From Alligator mississippiensis (taxonomy: Eukaryota > Chordata > Crocodylia > Alligatoridae), in contig NC_081824.1 of the NCBI RefSeq assembly GCF_030867095.1, positions 148,705,433 through 148,769,432 on the forward strand: a stretch of DNA of 64,000 nucleotides, written 5' to 3'. The position numbers and the translations under genes are program-made. Shown here piece by piece: positions 1 through 10,540 of the stretch (position 1 is the first letter of the stretch; every line of letters begins with the position of its first letter). The notes beneath the pieces are model-generated. The model made no database searches. It had not been told where the DNA came from and worked only from the letters and a program-made list of their open reading frames with translations.

Positions 1-728
1 TTGTCTGCACTTTTATACAATGCAGAGACAGTTTGTTAAGCAAAATGAGCCGTGCTTACATCAAACTGAAAATATTTTGAAAACACAGGTGCTTGCTGTT
101 TCTAGTGGAGATGCTATATCACATGCATTTCAAACATTTACCCTTCTACAAAAACTGGGGACAAGATTTGTCCAAGCTACTCAGTGCATTTCCCCTCCCT
201 CTCTGGTAAAATGCAATTCCAACGCCAAGGGCCTTCACCACATGCTCATATTCAGAAGCACTGCATCACAAAGAATGCACCTGTAAAATGCTACATTAAT
301 CAACACCAAGAGAGAAAAATTCCATTTTTCATGAAGAACGAGGAAAGAAACACACCAACTGGTTTTGTATTATCTGATCTTGAACTTGGCTACTTCAGGA
401 TTTTGAACGTTAGTCTAAATACCTTCAGTACCCAATTTATCTTTTGTGAATTATGCTACTATCGTACCAAAGCAACAAACACCAAACAGAATAGGACTTG
501 ACAAGTACTTGTTTGTTTGTTTGGTTTTATATATTATTCAAAAAAGAAAAGACTATTATGTAAGCAAGGTTTTACTAAGAAAAACAACAGCAGCTCTTGT
601 CAAGGTAGCATGAAATACCAAGATACAAAGCTTCTCCCAGTAGACAAAATGTAAAATTCTACTGCAAAAGCAAAGAAAGTTAATTGATACAATCTGAGCA
701 AAAAAGTAAAAAATAAGTGTTGTTATAG
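1..728. other. Intronic sequence, nothing recognised
   Basis: AT-rich sequence with two short open frames (20-286, 184-501) that resemble no protein I know. No repeat signature was recognised. Confidence 0.5.
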
Positions 729-1502
729 CTGTGATGTTGGGGTGTGCGAAGCAGGCCTTGTTCGATTTGGATTTAGATTCTGCCCAAGTCAGGGACAGTG
801 ATTCAATTCATTGATTCAGATCACTGTCCCCAATCTGATTTGGCCGAATCCAAATCAGAAGATTCTATGCCAATTTAGAGAATCAGCAATTTGGACAGAG
901 ACATGGCTTAAAAAGTTTTTTCTATGTACCTTGAGGTAGCAGGCACAGCTCATGATCGCTCTGATGCTGGGGTGCATGGAGTGTCCCACAAGAGTGTGAG
1001 GAGGCCTCCATGTGCTCAGTGGTGAACCCGGAAGTGGACTGGAAGTACTTCCTGGTCTGCCAGGGAGCAGCTGGGCCCCCTCACCCCCCCCAGCTCAGCC
1101 ATCAGCTACAGGGGGACCCCAGGTCCCCCCCAGACCCAGGAGGCATCAGTCACCGAGCCAGAGGGACATGCCCCTCCCCCCTACACCCCCCCCCACTCCT
1201 TGACGGACCCGAAAGTGGACCAGAACTGCTTCTGGTCCACTTCTAGGTCTGCTGCTGAGCACACCTGGGGACACTCCACTTCTGTGGGACACTCCATGCA
1301 CCCCAGCACTGCAGCATTTACGAGCCCCTGCTACCTAGATGTATGTAGAAAAAGATTTAAAGCTGTGTCTGTGTCCAAATAGATTCCAAGGGTTCCAATT
1401 AAATTCAGAGAGATTCAAGGGTCCTCTGATTCAATTTGGATTCAGAGATTCATCCACCGACTCAAATCAGGGACCAAAACTTCGCACAGCCCTACTGTGA
1501 TG
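729..1502. mobile_element. Non-autonomous hAT-type element with fold-back interior
   Basis: The element proper is 737-1494 (758 bp), flanked by a perfect 8-bp duplication ctgtgatg (729-736 and 1495-1502). Its ends are imperfect inverted repeats around the shared core tgtgcgaag. The 8-bp duplication and short terminal repeats fit the hAT superfamily. No transposase is encoded. The interior is largely self-complementary: a hairpin at 792-830 with 11 paired bases each side, and long arms at about 931-1020 and 1250-1345 around a GC-rich centre. The open frames in the centre are composition artefacts. Confidence 0.8.
792..830. repeat. Perfect 11-bp hairpin inside the 737-1494 element
   Basis: The arm gggacagtgat (792-802) is exactly complementary to atcactgtccc (820-830), with a 17-nt loop. 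Confidence 0.85.
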
Positions 1503-1515
1503 GTCCAGGAATTAG

Positions 1516-1730
1516 GCAAGCAGCAAGAGGTTTAGGGGAATATCTTTCATTGGACTAAATGTACAACATAAAGCTGTCCCAACTAGCTTTTGGCCGCAAA
1601 ATGCCCATTTCCAAGCCTGGAAAAGAATGAGATGAGTAAGGGCGTTTTGTGCCCAAAAGCCCATTTGACACCTCTCCCAATTATATAGTTGGTCCAATAA
1701 AAGACATAGCAAAACCCCTTGCTTCTCTAA
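1516..1730. mobile_element. Palindromic repeat with TTGGTCCAATAAAAGA core (copy 1)
   Basis: Two inverted arms, about 1522-1560 and 1688-1725, are imperfect reverse complements. Both carry the ATTGGACCAACT / TTGGTCCAATAAAAGA core also seen at 2268, 10840, 22088-22238 and 42010. No protein is encoded. The family may be the terminal part of Penelope-like retroelements, but I cannot confirm that here. Confidence 0.5.
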
Positions 1731-1760
1731 AATAAAAGTCAAGTCTTTTGCTCTGGTTGA

Positions 1761-2440
1761 TTAACAAATTCATACTACTTGCTATGGTTTTTTGCTTGCT
1801 TTTTCTTGTATATATCACATCCCGGAATAAAGTACGCACACTAATTTTTCAAGGTCCCAAGAAGAAAAAAGTTTTATCATGAAATCCGAGTACAAGCAAG
1901 TAACACTGGCCTGGGACTGGGGCTGCACACCAAGTCTTGAAACTGGAGACCACACATCAGGGTCAAAGGCTTGGGAGCCAGGGGCTGCACAACTAGGGCT
2001 GGCAGACTATGGCTAAGGATCTGGAGGCCATGCACCAGAGCTGGGCCGCATACAGCCACAGAGGCATTGCAGCCATGCAGGGTCTGGTCTCAGCAGCTCT
2101 GGAGCCAGCAAGCAGGGCTGGCCAGGCAGGATTTGGCCACCATGGCTCTAGCACATTCCAGAACTGCCCTGTCGCACAACCCCAACACCTTCCAGCACAG
2201 CACAACTAACCAGACCCTGCTCAGCCAACCCTGTGTGCAGGCTCCAGAGATGTGTGCTATAGCTTGAGTTGGTCTAATAAGAGATATCAGATTTACCCAA
2301 AAACCCTTGAGCTAAAATCAACACCACTCCCAGACTGACATGCCAGGTCCAAACCAGCAGACAGCTTCAACAGCCAGAATACAGGGCCCAGCCATACCTG
2401 GCCTGTTTGTTGGGGAGGTGGGGCTCCCCATGGGTCCAGA
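1761..2440. repeat. GC-rich repeat block with a TTGGTC-core fragment
   Basis: From about 1905 to 2260 the sequence becomes CAG/CTG-rich and unlike the flanks, giving short overlapping frames on both strands with no recognisable protein. At about 2262-2330 it passes into a copy of the TTGGTCTAATAAGAGATATC motif, so the block is probably part of an old transposon. The class is unknown. Confidence 0.4.
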
Positions 2441-3760
2441 CATTATTTGACTGGGGGGGTGGGGGGGGGAGGAAGTACAGGAAGAACAGCAGCAACATTA
2501 ATGGCCCTGGATCCCAGAGCCGCAGTAATTAATGCGCCACCACTCTCCCCACTGCCAAATGTCCAGACCCACAGGGAGCTCTTTTACTTGCATATAATGG
2601 CACACCCCAACTTTCCCCAGCTGGTTTGGGATGGGGAGGAAAAAAAAGAGGTGTGGGTTATGTATGAGAAAATATAGTACACAGAGCATCAGCCTATAAG
2701 CCACGGCTCCCACACACATACTAATCTAAAAGAGAAGCAAAAAGAGTCCACAAAAAACTAGAAACAAGATTCTATTATAGTTCAGTTTAACTGAGCAATA
2801 ACTTTGGGGAGCATTAATGGGATACAGAATTTTTCAACTAAAGCCCAACATAAATCTAGTCCTGTGTGTCTACCAGCCCCAATACATTATGCGTCTCAAA
2901 AGCAATTGACTAGTAAACATCAGTTGGTTTAAAGAGTAAATTATCTTAAATGTTAAATATGGAAATGCAGAAGTCAGAAGCACGCATTTCAAAGCATCTA
3001 GTTATCCAGGACAAGGCAAAATGCTTGATTTAAGTCCGCCCCTCACCACATATTCTTTATGCATTTCGCTCTATCCCACCTTCCATTCCTTACATTTTAG
3101 TTGCTCAAGACTATAATCCATTTTATGTCAGTGTGGGGGGGGGAGGAGGGGTTGTTTTTCTTTTTTTGATATATGGTTTTACCTCCACTTATGCAAATTC
3201 AAGGCTAGGTAATGTTATCCATAGCTCCCAACTATGAAATTCTATTAAAAATCCAATTGTTTTAATTCAAACACATAGTTTAAGTTGGTATGTATTTTCT
3301 TAATTCAAATGGCTAGAAATTAAGTCAGTCAGAAAACATTCAACATTTCTGGAAGCAAATCAAGTTGTGAAGGCAGCGGCAATACTAATACAAGCAAAAT
3401 GATATGAACACAAAAGAAAAATAGGGTTTTACTATTAATGTTGTACTTAATGAGAAATGTTTGTTTTCAAGTGAACCTGGCATAGGGGCACTCTGAACGC
3501 ATCAGTTTAACACTGCTCTATTATTCACAGTAGAAAAACCATTTATTGTCTTGTAAAACTCGAGAGCTTAAAAAAAAAAAAAAGCCTTTTTTTTTTTTTT
3601 TTAGTTACCAGGATATGTTAAAGTTAGTATAACAAGGAAAATATGGCCTTGTATTTTTTTTTTTTTCAGATACTTGCCTTTTATCTCCACCCCAAAAACC
3701 CTCAGTAGCAAAATAAAGAAAATGTTTGTTTTTAGGTAATTCTAAGTTCTGTCAATGGTA
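2441..3760. other. Intronic sequence with simple homopolymer tracts
   Basis: No gene or transposon recognised. Contains a G-rich run (about 2451-2471), another at 3134-3150, and A and T homopolymers at about 3571-3602 and 3655-3666. Confidence 0.5.
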
Positions 3761-3765
3761 TAGGC

Positions 3766-3940
3766 TAGGGTTGACCAACCTGCAGCACATGTGCCACACA
3801 CAACATGGGCAGCCTGTGTGTGTGGTACATGGCAGACTGGAGAGCAGGCAACTGATGGGGCAGGGGATAGACGTGCCACTCCAGTCCAAAAGGGCTGTCC
3901 CCCACTGGTACAGGACAGAATGGTAACAAGGACAGTTTTT
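3766..3940 (+). mobile_element. Probable hAT left-end fragment
   Basis: Starts with an agggttgaccaacctgcagc-type end followed by short GTG/CAC-rich palindromic sequence, resembling the left end of a known tetrapod hAT family. A similar end, ggggtggtcaacctgtg, occurs at about 50478. No matching right end was found, so this is a truncated copy. Confidence 0.4.
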
Positions 3941-4548
3941 TCCATACGTTTAACTGACAAAAGTAAAGCAGCAAATCCTTTTCACTGGTCTTGCTTTCTG
4001 TCTGTAGAACTTCTCTTCTCCACTCCAATTCTTCCAGCCAAGATGCCCTGGTAATGACAACAGCTGCCACTTTTGAATAGATAGTGTACACTTTCTAAAA
4101 AGAAGTCTTCCCCATAGAGAGCCAGAGATTGATGAAAGCTGCATAGTGGGGCATGGGGAGAGAAATCAACTAAGTGCTTTAGTAGAAACAAGAGTCTTAT
4201 CCTTCTACTCAGCCTGACATTTTTGGATATAGCAAAGAATTTCTTGTTTGCATAATTGCTTCAAGTTCCTTACCAAAACTAGAAATCTTAGTGGAGTCAG
4301 TGGTTCTATTAAACATTAGACTTTGCTAGAGTCTCACTAGTGCAATGCAAGTGTAAAAAGACATTGGATTCAAGAATTTCATCATTTATATTCCAAGACT
4401 GGAAAAAACAGATATGTCAGTGAAAATGTGACCTAAGCAGAAAGCGTAACTAACAGAGAAGGATAGGCAGAGACAGTTCATGAAGAAGTCAGTCCTCAGA
4501 GATGAGTGACTGGGTGAAAGATAATACCCTGACATGTAGCTGAAATAC
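3941..4548. other. Intronic sequence, nothing recognised
   Basis: No coding, RNA or repeat signature seen. Confidence 0.5.
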
Positions 4549-5976
4549 CTTTAAACCAGGGCTGGACAATTATTTTGGCCCCACCCCTTGACAGATGACC
4601 AGCCCCCTGGTTACCATCTTGGGTCCAGAAGTCCAGCCCCTAACCCCTGACCTTTGCCACCAGAAGTCCCTCCCCTTGCTCCCAGAAGAAGTCCTTTTTG
4701 GAGAGGAGGGTTGCCATCTTTGAACAAAAAAAACCAAAAACAAATCATATACTAAAAGTCAAACACCTACTATAACATAGTTTTATTTTATTACAAAAAT
4801 ATTTGTCATGATTTGTGTTTGCATACTGTATACAGAGGTGACTGCATAAGAACTCAAAAATAAAGTCTTAAGTCTTGTATATTGTGTGTGTGGGGTGTAG
4901 TTAGGGGGAGTCTCTATGTGCATGGGTGTGTGGGGGGGTTGAGAGAGAGTGTGGCTGTGTGGGGGGCACAGCATATGTTCGGGGGGGGGTGTACGTTGGG
5001 GTAGGGTGCGAGTGTGTGGGGACCCACCCACTCCTCCCCCCCACCATGGTGCACAGCCCTTGTCGCCAGTAGCAGAAGCAGCAGGCAGGGGTTGCTCGTG
5101 TCCCATGCAGGTGCTGCCGCCCAACAGCATACAGCTGCAGCCAACACTGTATGTGGTGGCAAGGAGTGCAGGCTGCTCGGCCCGCCTCTCACCCAGGGCT
5201 CCCTGCACTGCACATACACCTCCTGGCACTTGCTTGACACCCACAAGCTGGAGCCAGCTGCCTTCCCTGCTCCCTGCTGCGCAGGTCCCAGGGCTCCACG
5301 AGAAGTGGAGGAAAGCCCCACCCCCACTTCCCAGGCGTCCCAGGACCTGCACTGCAGGAGGTGGGGAAGGCAGCCAGCTCCAGCACACAGGGCTTCCCAC
5401 TGGTGGTACGCGCACAGAGCTGCACATGTGCTGAGGGGAGCCCTACTCAACAGAGGCATGCTGGGCAGGCTGTGCTCCTTGCCACCACATGCAGCGCTGG
5501 ATGAAGTCACATGCCGCTGGGTGGCAGTGCTTATCCAAACCACGAGCACCCCCCGACTGCCTCACAGCCACACCTTTCCCACCCGAGCTCTGCATTCCCA
5601 CTGCCCCCCTGAACATGGGGTCTGTGCTCCTGACAGCTGCAGCCCCAGGCTCCCCACCCTCGCCCAGCTGTAGCTCCTCCTTCCAGCCCCACCGCTTCCT
5701 TACCTGCTGTCCAAAGCAAGGACTGCAGCAGGGACAGGAGCTGCCGCCGCTGGACACTGTGGAAGTTGAACAGGTCGCTGGCGGCTGCAGCAGTGGCAGC
5801 AGCAGCCCTGCCTGGAAGCTGTGTGGTGGCTGTGCACGGCCCTTGCATGCACAAAGTTGAAAGCTAGGCACATGGGCCGGGCACAATTAGCCGATGGGTG
5901 CCTGCAGGCTGGATGAGACTGTCTGGGAGGCCAGATCTACTCCACAGGCCATATTTTGCCCACCCCTGCTTCAGAC
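4549..5976 (+). mobile_element. GC-rich non-autonomous hAT element, family I copy 1
   Basis: Element 4557-5968 begins cagggctggacaattatttt and ends gcccacccctg, imperfect terminal inverted repeats. It is flanked by an imperfect 8-bp duplication, ctttaaac / cttcagac (6 of 8 match). It shares its first several hundred bases, including the attttattacaaaaatatt segment near 4785, with the truncated copy at 17968. The interior is GC-rich and produces open frames up to 219 codons on both strands (5014-5673 plus, 4783-5427 minus). None resembles a transposase or any known protein. Confidence 0.75.
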
Positions 5977-6229
5977 CAAAGGCAGTCATTATGCCCTAAG
6001 GAAACATACTTCATATTGGTTATAATGAATAAGTGAGAGGAGAAAAAGAGGCAGACAACAACCCCAGGATTAAACAATTAGATGAGAGCTAAAAAAGGAG
6101 AAAAGGGAAGAATCATTTGAATCTATAAAGGGAAGTTCATTTTTTCCCTCGGATTCCTTCTTAAGCCAGGTCTTCAAAGCCAACACTGGGTAAAGCCTAA
6201 TGTGTAAAGGCAGCAAGATTAAAAACAAG

Positions 6230-8323
6230 GGCCAATTGCTTGGTCCAAGCCTGCTGTTTGTCTCTTCTGGTAAGAACAGGTAAGAAACCAGAAGGTAAGA
6301 AACAATGGGCCCCTTGGGACTCGGAGCGGGGGGGCAGCAAAGGCACCAGTCGCAGGGCTCAAGTGCCTATATACTAATGCTAGGAGCATGGGGAACAAGC
6401 AGGATGAACTAGTGCTCCTGCTTGCACTAAACACCTATGACTTAGTGGGGCTAACAGAAACCTGGTGGGATTCATCCCACGACTGGGAGGTACATATTGA
6501 GGGCTATAGATTGTACAGAAAGGACAAGTCGGGGAAGAAAGGGGGGGGGAGGGGTTGCACTTTATGTCAGTGAGCAATATACATCAACCCTCATCAAGAC
6601 AGAATCCAAGGTTGAGGAAGTAGAAGGATTGTGGGTTAGGCTACATGGGGGGCAAGGAGAAAGGGATTTGGTGGTAGGGGTCTGCTACAGACCCCCACAC
6701 CAAGGGGAAGAAATAGATGCGGGGCTCCTGAGGCAACTCTCAGAGACCATAAAAGCTAAAGAGGCGGTAGTCATGGGGGACCTAAACTACCCAGACATCT
6801 GCTGGGAGACGCAGACAGCAAGGTCCCATCGCTCACGCAGGTTTCTAACCTGTGTACAGGACCTCCACCTGACACAGGAGGTGCATGGTCCCACGAGGGG
6901 GAATGCCATACTGGATCTGGTATCGGCAACAGGGGATGACATGATAGGGGACCTCCAGATCGGTAGCCATTTGGGAGACAGTGATCACCTAATAATAGAA
7001 TTTAACATAAGACGTCGAGTGGGTAAGCTAACTAGTAGGGTGAAAGTGCTAGACTTTAGGAAAGCTGATCTCAATGCACTCAGACGATTAGTCAAGGACG
7101 CACTGCAGAGTAGGAGTTTTGAAGGGATGGGAGCCCAAGGGTGGCTGTGCCTTAAGGAAACGATCCTTCGGGCACAAAGCAAGACAATCCCCGAGCGAGG
7201 CAAAAGAGGGAAAGGGGCCAGGAGGCTTCCATGGCTGACCAGAGAAATCCAGGGCAGCCTAAGGGCCAAAAGGGGAGCACATAAAAAGTGGAAACAAGGT
7301 GAGATCACTAAAACTGAATATACCTCCTCTGCTCGTGCTTGTACGGAGGCAGTTAGACGGGCCAAAGCTACCATGGAGCTGAGGATGGCAACCCAAGTAA
7401 AAGACAACAAGAAATTGTTTTTTAGATATATAGGGAGTAAAAGGAAGGCCCAGGGAGGAATAGGACCGCTGCTAAATGGGCAGAAACAATTGGTGACGGA
7501 CAGGGGGGACAAGGCTGAACTCCTCAACGAGTTCTTTGCCTCAGTGTTCCTAAGTGAGGGGCACGACAAGTCTCTCACTGGGGTTGTAGAGAGGCAGCAG
7601 CAAGGCGCCAGACTTCCATACGTAGATCCTGAGGTGGTGCAGAGTCACTTGGAAGAACTGAATGCCTTTAAGTCGGCAGGCCCGGATAAGCTCCATCCGA
7701 GGGTGCTGAAGGCACTGGCCGACATCAATGCAGAGCCACTGGCGGGAACATTTGAACACTCGTGGCGCACGGGCCAAGTCCCAGAGGACTGGAAAAGGGC
7801 TAACGTGGTCCCCATTTTCAAAAAGGGGAGGAAGGAGGACCTGGGCAACTATAGGCCAGTCAGTCTCACCTCCATCCTTGGTAAAGTCTTTGAAAAAATT
7901 ATCAAGGCTCACATTTGTGAGAGCCCGGCAGGGCAAATTATGCTGAGGGGAAACCAGCACGGGTTTGTGGCAGGCAGATCGTGCCTGACCAATCTAGTTT
8001 CTTTCTATGACCAGGTTACAAAACGCCTGGACACAGGAGGAGGGGTGGATGTCATATACTTAGACTTCAGGAAGGCCTTCAATACGGTATCCCACCCCAT
8101 ACTGGTGAACAAGTTAAGAGGCTGTGACTTGGATGACTACACAGTCCGGTGGGTGGCGAATTGGCTGGAGGGTCACACCCGGAGAGTCGTGGTGGATGGG
8201 TCGGTCTCGACCTGGAAGGGTGTGGGCAGTGGGGTCCCGCAGGGCTCGGTCCTTGGACCGATACTCTTTAATGTCTTCATCAGCGACTTGGACGAGGGAG
8301 TCAAATGTACTCTGTCCAAGTTT
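6230..8323 (+). mobile_element. CR1 LINE copy A, 5' portion (ORF2 endonuclease and RT motifs up to B)
   Basis: Plus-strand CR1 non-LTR retrotransposon encoding ORF2. The endonuclease begins about 6365 (YTNARS), then [14 protein letters not shown] and SDH, so the usual catalytic blocks are visible. A one-base shift in a G9 run at 6541-6549 moves the frame from 6388-6573 to 6497-8344. The reverse transcriptase follows with [34 protein letters not shown] (motif A) and [13 protein letters not shown] (motif B). The copy stops at 8318-8323 (LSKF), where another CR1 is inserted. It resumes at 9647. ORF1 is absent, so the copy is 5'-truncated at roughly 6230. It is not active. Confidence 0.93.
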
Positions 8324-9646
8324 CATAGATTTCATAGACATTAGGGCTGGAAGGGACCTCGGAAGATCATCGAGTCCAGCCCCCCGCCCAAAGGGCAGGA
8401 CGTCAGCTGGGGTCATAGGATCCCAGCAAGATAAGCATCCAGTTTCATCTTGAAGGTGTTCAATGAAGGCGCTTGAACAACCTCCGGCGGCAGGCTGTTC
8501 CAGACCTTGGGGGCTCGGACAGTAAAGAAATTCTTCCTTATGTCCAGCCTGAAACGATCTTGTAGTAGTTTGTGACCATTCGTCCTCGTCATCCCTTGGG
8601 GCGCTCTGGTGAACAAACGTTCCCCTAGATACTGGTGATCACCCCTAATAAACTTGTAGGTGGCCATCAGATCACCCCTGAGCCTGCGCTTTTCCAGGCT
8701 AAAGAGCCCCAGGGCTCTCAGCCTGTCATCGTAGGGTCTGCTTCCCTGACCCCTGATCATGCGCGTGGCTCTTCTCTGGACTCTCTCAAGCTTCTCCACA
8801 TCCTTTTTGAATTGTGGAGCCCAAAACTGGACGCAGTACTCCAGCTGCGGCCTCACTAAGGCCGAGTACAGGGGGAGAATGACGTCCTGGGATTTGCTTG
8901 AGAAGCATCTATGGATGCAAGCCAGCGTTTTGGTCGCTTTACTAGCCGCAGCATCGCATTGCAGGCTCATGTTCATCTTGTGGTCAATGATGACCCCCAA
9001 GTCTCTTTCTTCCATAGTGCTAACCAACATAGCACTGCCGAGCCTATAAGGATGCTGCGGGTTTTTCTTCCCAAGGTGGAGAACCTTGCATTTATCGGCG
9101 TTGAACACCATCAGATTCTCATCCGCCCACTTGCTGAGCCTGTCCAGGTCAGCCTGGATCACCCGCCTGTCTTCTGGCGTGGATGCTTTGCCCCAAAGTT
9201 TGGTGTCATCGGCGAACTTGGCCAGTCCGCTTCCGACTCCAGTGTCCAAATCGTTAATGAAGATGTTGAACAGTATGGGTCCAAGGACAGAGTCCTGGGG
9301 GACCCCACTGGTCACAGGACACCACGATGAGTGACTTCCATCAATTACTACCCTCTGGGTCCGACCCCGGAGCCAATTTTCCAGCCAGTGGATCGTGGGG
9401 GACCCAAGGCGACAATTGGCCAGTTTCTCCAAGAGACGATCATGGGACACCAGATCGAAGGCTTTTTTGAAGTCAAGATATATGACATCAATCTCATCTC
9501 CCTTGTCCAGGTGATAGGTCACCTGGTCGTAGAAGGAAATGAGATTGGTCAAGCAAGACCTACCCGCAACAAACCCATGCTGGCTATCCCTTAAGATGTT
9601 GGCGTCGGCCAGTCCATTAAGGATGGCCTCCTTAATAAACTTTTCT
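8324..9646 (-). mobile_element. CR1 LINE copy N, minus strand, nested inside copy A
   Basis: A 1.32-kb, 5'-truncated CR1 of a different subfamily, inserted in antisense. Its 3' end (catagatttcatagac, plus coordinates) lies at 8324 and its 5' truncation at 9646. The 6-mer aagttt is present on both sides (8318-8323 and 9647-9652), consistent with a short target duplication. The open frame is uninterrupted from the 5' break to the stop at 8413-8415. It contains [37 protein letters not shown] (Q-D in place of Q-G) and KFADDTKLWGKAS. The longer track frame up to 9816 includes antisense sequence of copy A and starts at GTG, so it is not a real protein start. Confidence 0.93.
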
Positions 9647-10540
9647 AAGTTTGCAGATGACACAAAGCTATGGGGAGAAGTGGACACGCCGGAGGGCAGG
9701 GAACAGCTGCAGGCAGACCTGGATAGGTTGGACAAGTGGGCAGAAAACAACAGGATGCAGTTCAACAAGGAGAAATGCAAAGTGCTGCACCTAGGGAAGA
9801 AAAATGTCCAGCACACCTACAGCCTAGGGAATGATCTGCTGGGTGGCACAGAGATGGAAAGGGATCTTGGAGTCCTAGTGGACTCCAAGATGAACATGAG
9901 CCAGCAGTGTGACGAAGCCATCAGAAAAGCCAATGGCACTTTGTCGTGCATCAGCAGATGCATGACGAATAGGTCCAAGGAGGTGATACTTCCCCTATAT
10001 AGGGCGCTGGTCAGACCGCAGCTGGAGTACTGCGTGCAATTCTGGGCGCCACGCTTCAAGAAGGATGCGGATAACCTGGAGAGGGTCCAGAGAAGGGCAA
10101 CTCGTATGGTCAAGGGCCTGCAGACCAAGCCCTACGAGGAGAGACTGGAGAAACTGGACCTTTTCAGCCTCCGCAAGAGAAGGTTGAGAGGCGACCTTGT
10201 GGCTGCCTATAAGTTCATCACGGGGGCACAGAAGGGAATTGGTGAGTATTTATTCACCAAGGTGCCCCCGAGGGTTACAAGAAACAATGGCCACAAGCTA
10301 GCAGAGAGCAGATTTAGATTGGACATTAGGAAGAACTTCTTCACAGTTCAAGTGGCCAAGGTCTGGAACGTGCTCCCAAGGGAGGTGGTGCTCTCCCCTA
10401 CCCTGGGGGTCTTCAAGAGGAGGTTAGATGAGTATCTAGCTGGGGTCATCTAGACCTAGCACTCTTTCCTGCTTATGCAGGGGGTTGGACTCGATGATCT
10501 ATTGAGGTCCCTTCCAACCCTAACATCTATGAATCTGTGG
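9647..10540 (+). mobile_element. CR1 LINE copy A, 3' portion (RT motif C to 3' end)
   Basis: Continuation of copy A after the nested insertion, in the same frame: KFADDTKLWGEVDTPEGRE (motif C with the two catalytic Asp), then the thumb and C-terminal region (KCKVLHLGKKN, LEYCVQFWAP, RLDIRKNFFTVQ) to a stop at 10451-10453. The short 3' UTR ends in ggttggactcgatgatctat and an atctatgaatctgtgg tail near 10540, typical of CR1. Insertion plus duplication (1,329 bp) is a multiple of three, so the two halves keep phase. Confidence 0.93.

Noticed and set aside
5014..5673. 219-codon frame and overlapping minus frames (4783-5886)
   Set aside because: Lie inside the GC-rich interior of a hAT element, mutually overlapping on both strands, no family resemblance.
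6985..7578. 197-codon minus frame and similar frames opposite CR1 ORFs
   Set aside because: Shadow of the CR1 reverse-transcriptase frame on the other strand.
8413..9816. 467-codon minus frame as one gene
   Set aside because: It is a chimera of nested CR1-N coding sequence and antisense CR1-A, with a GTG start in the antisense part.
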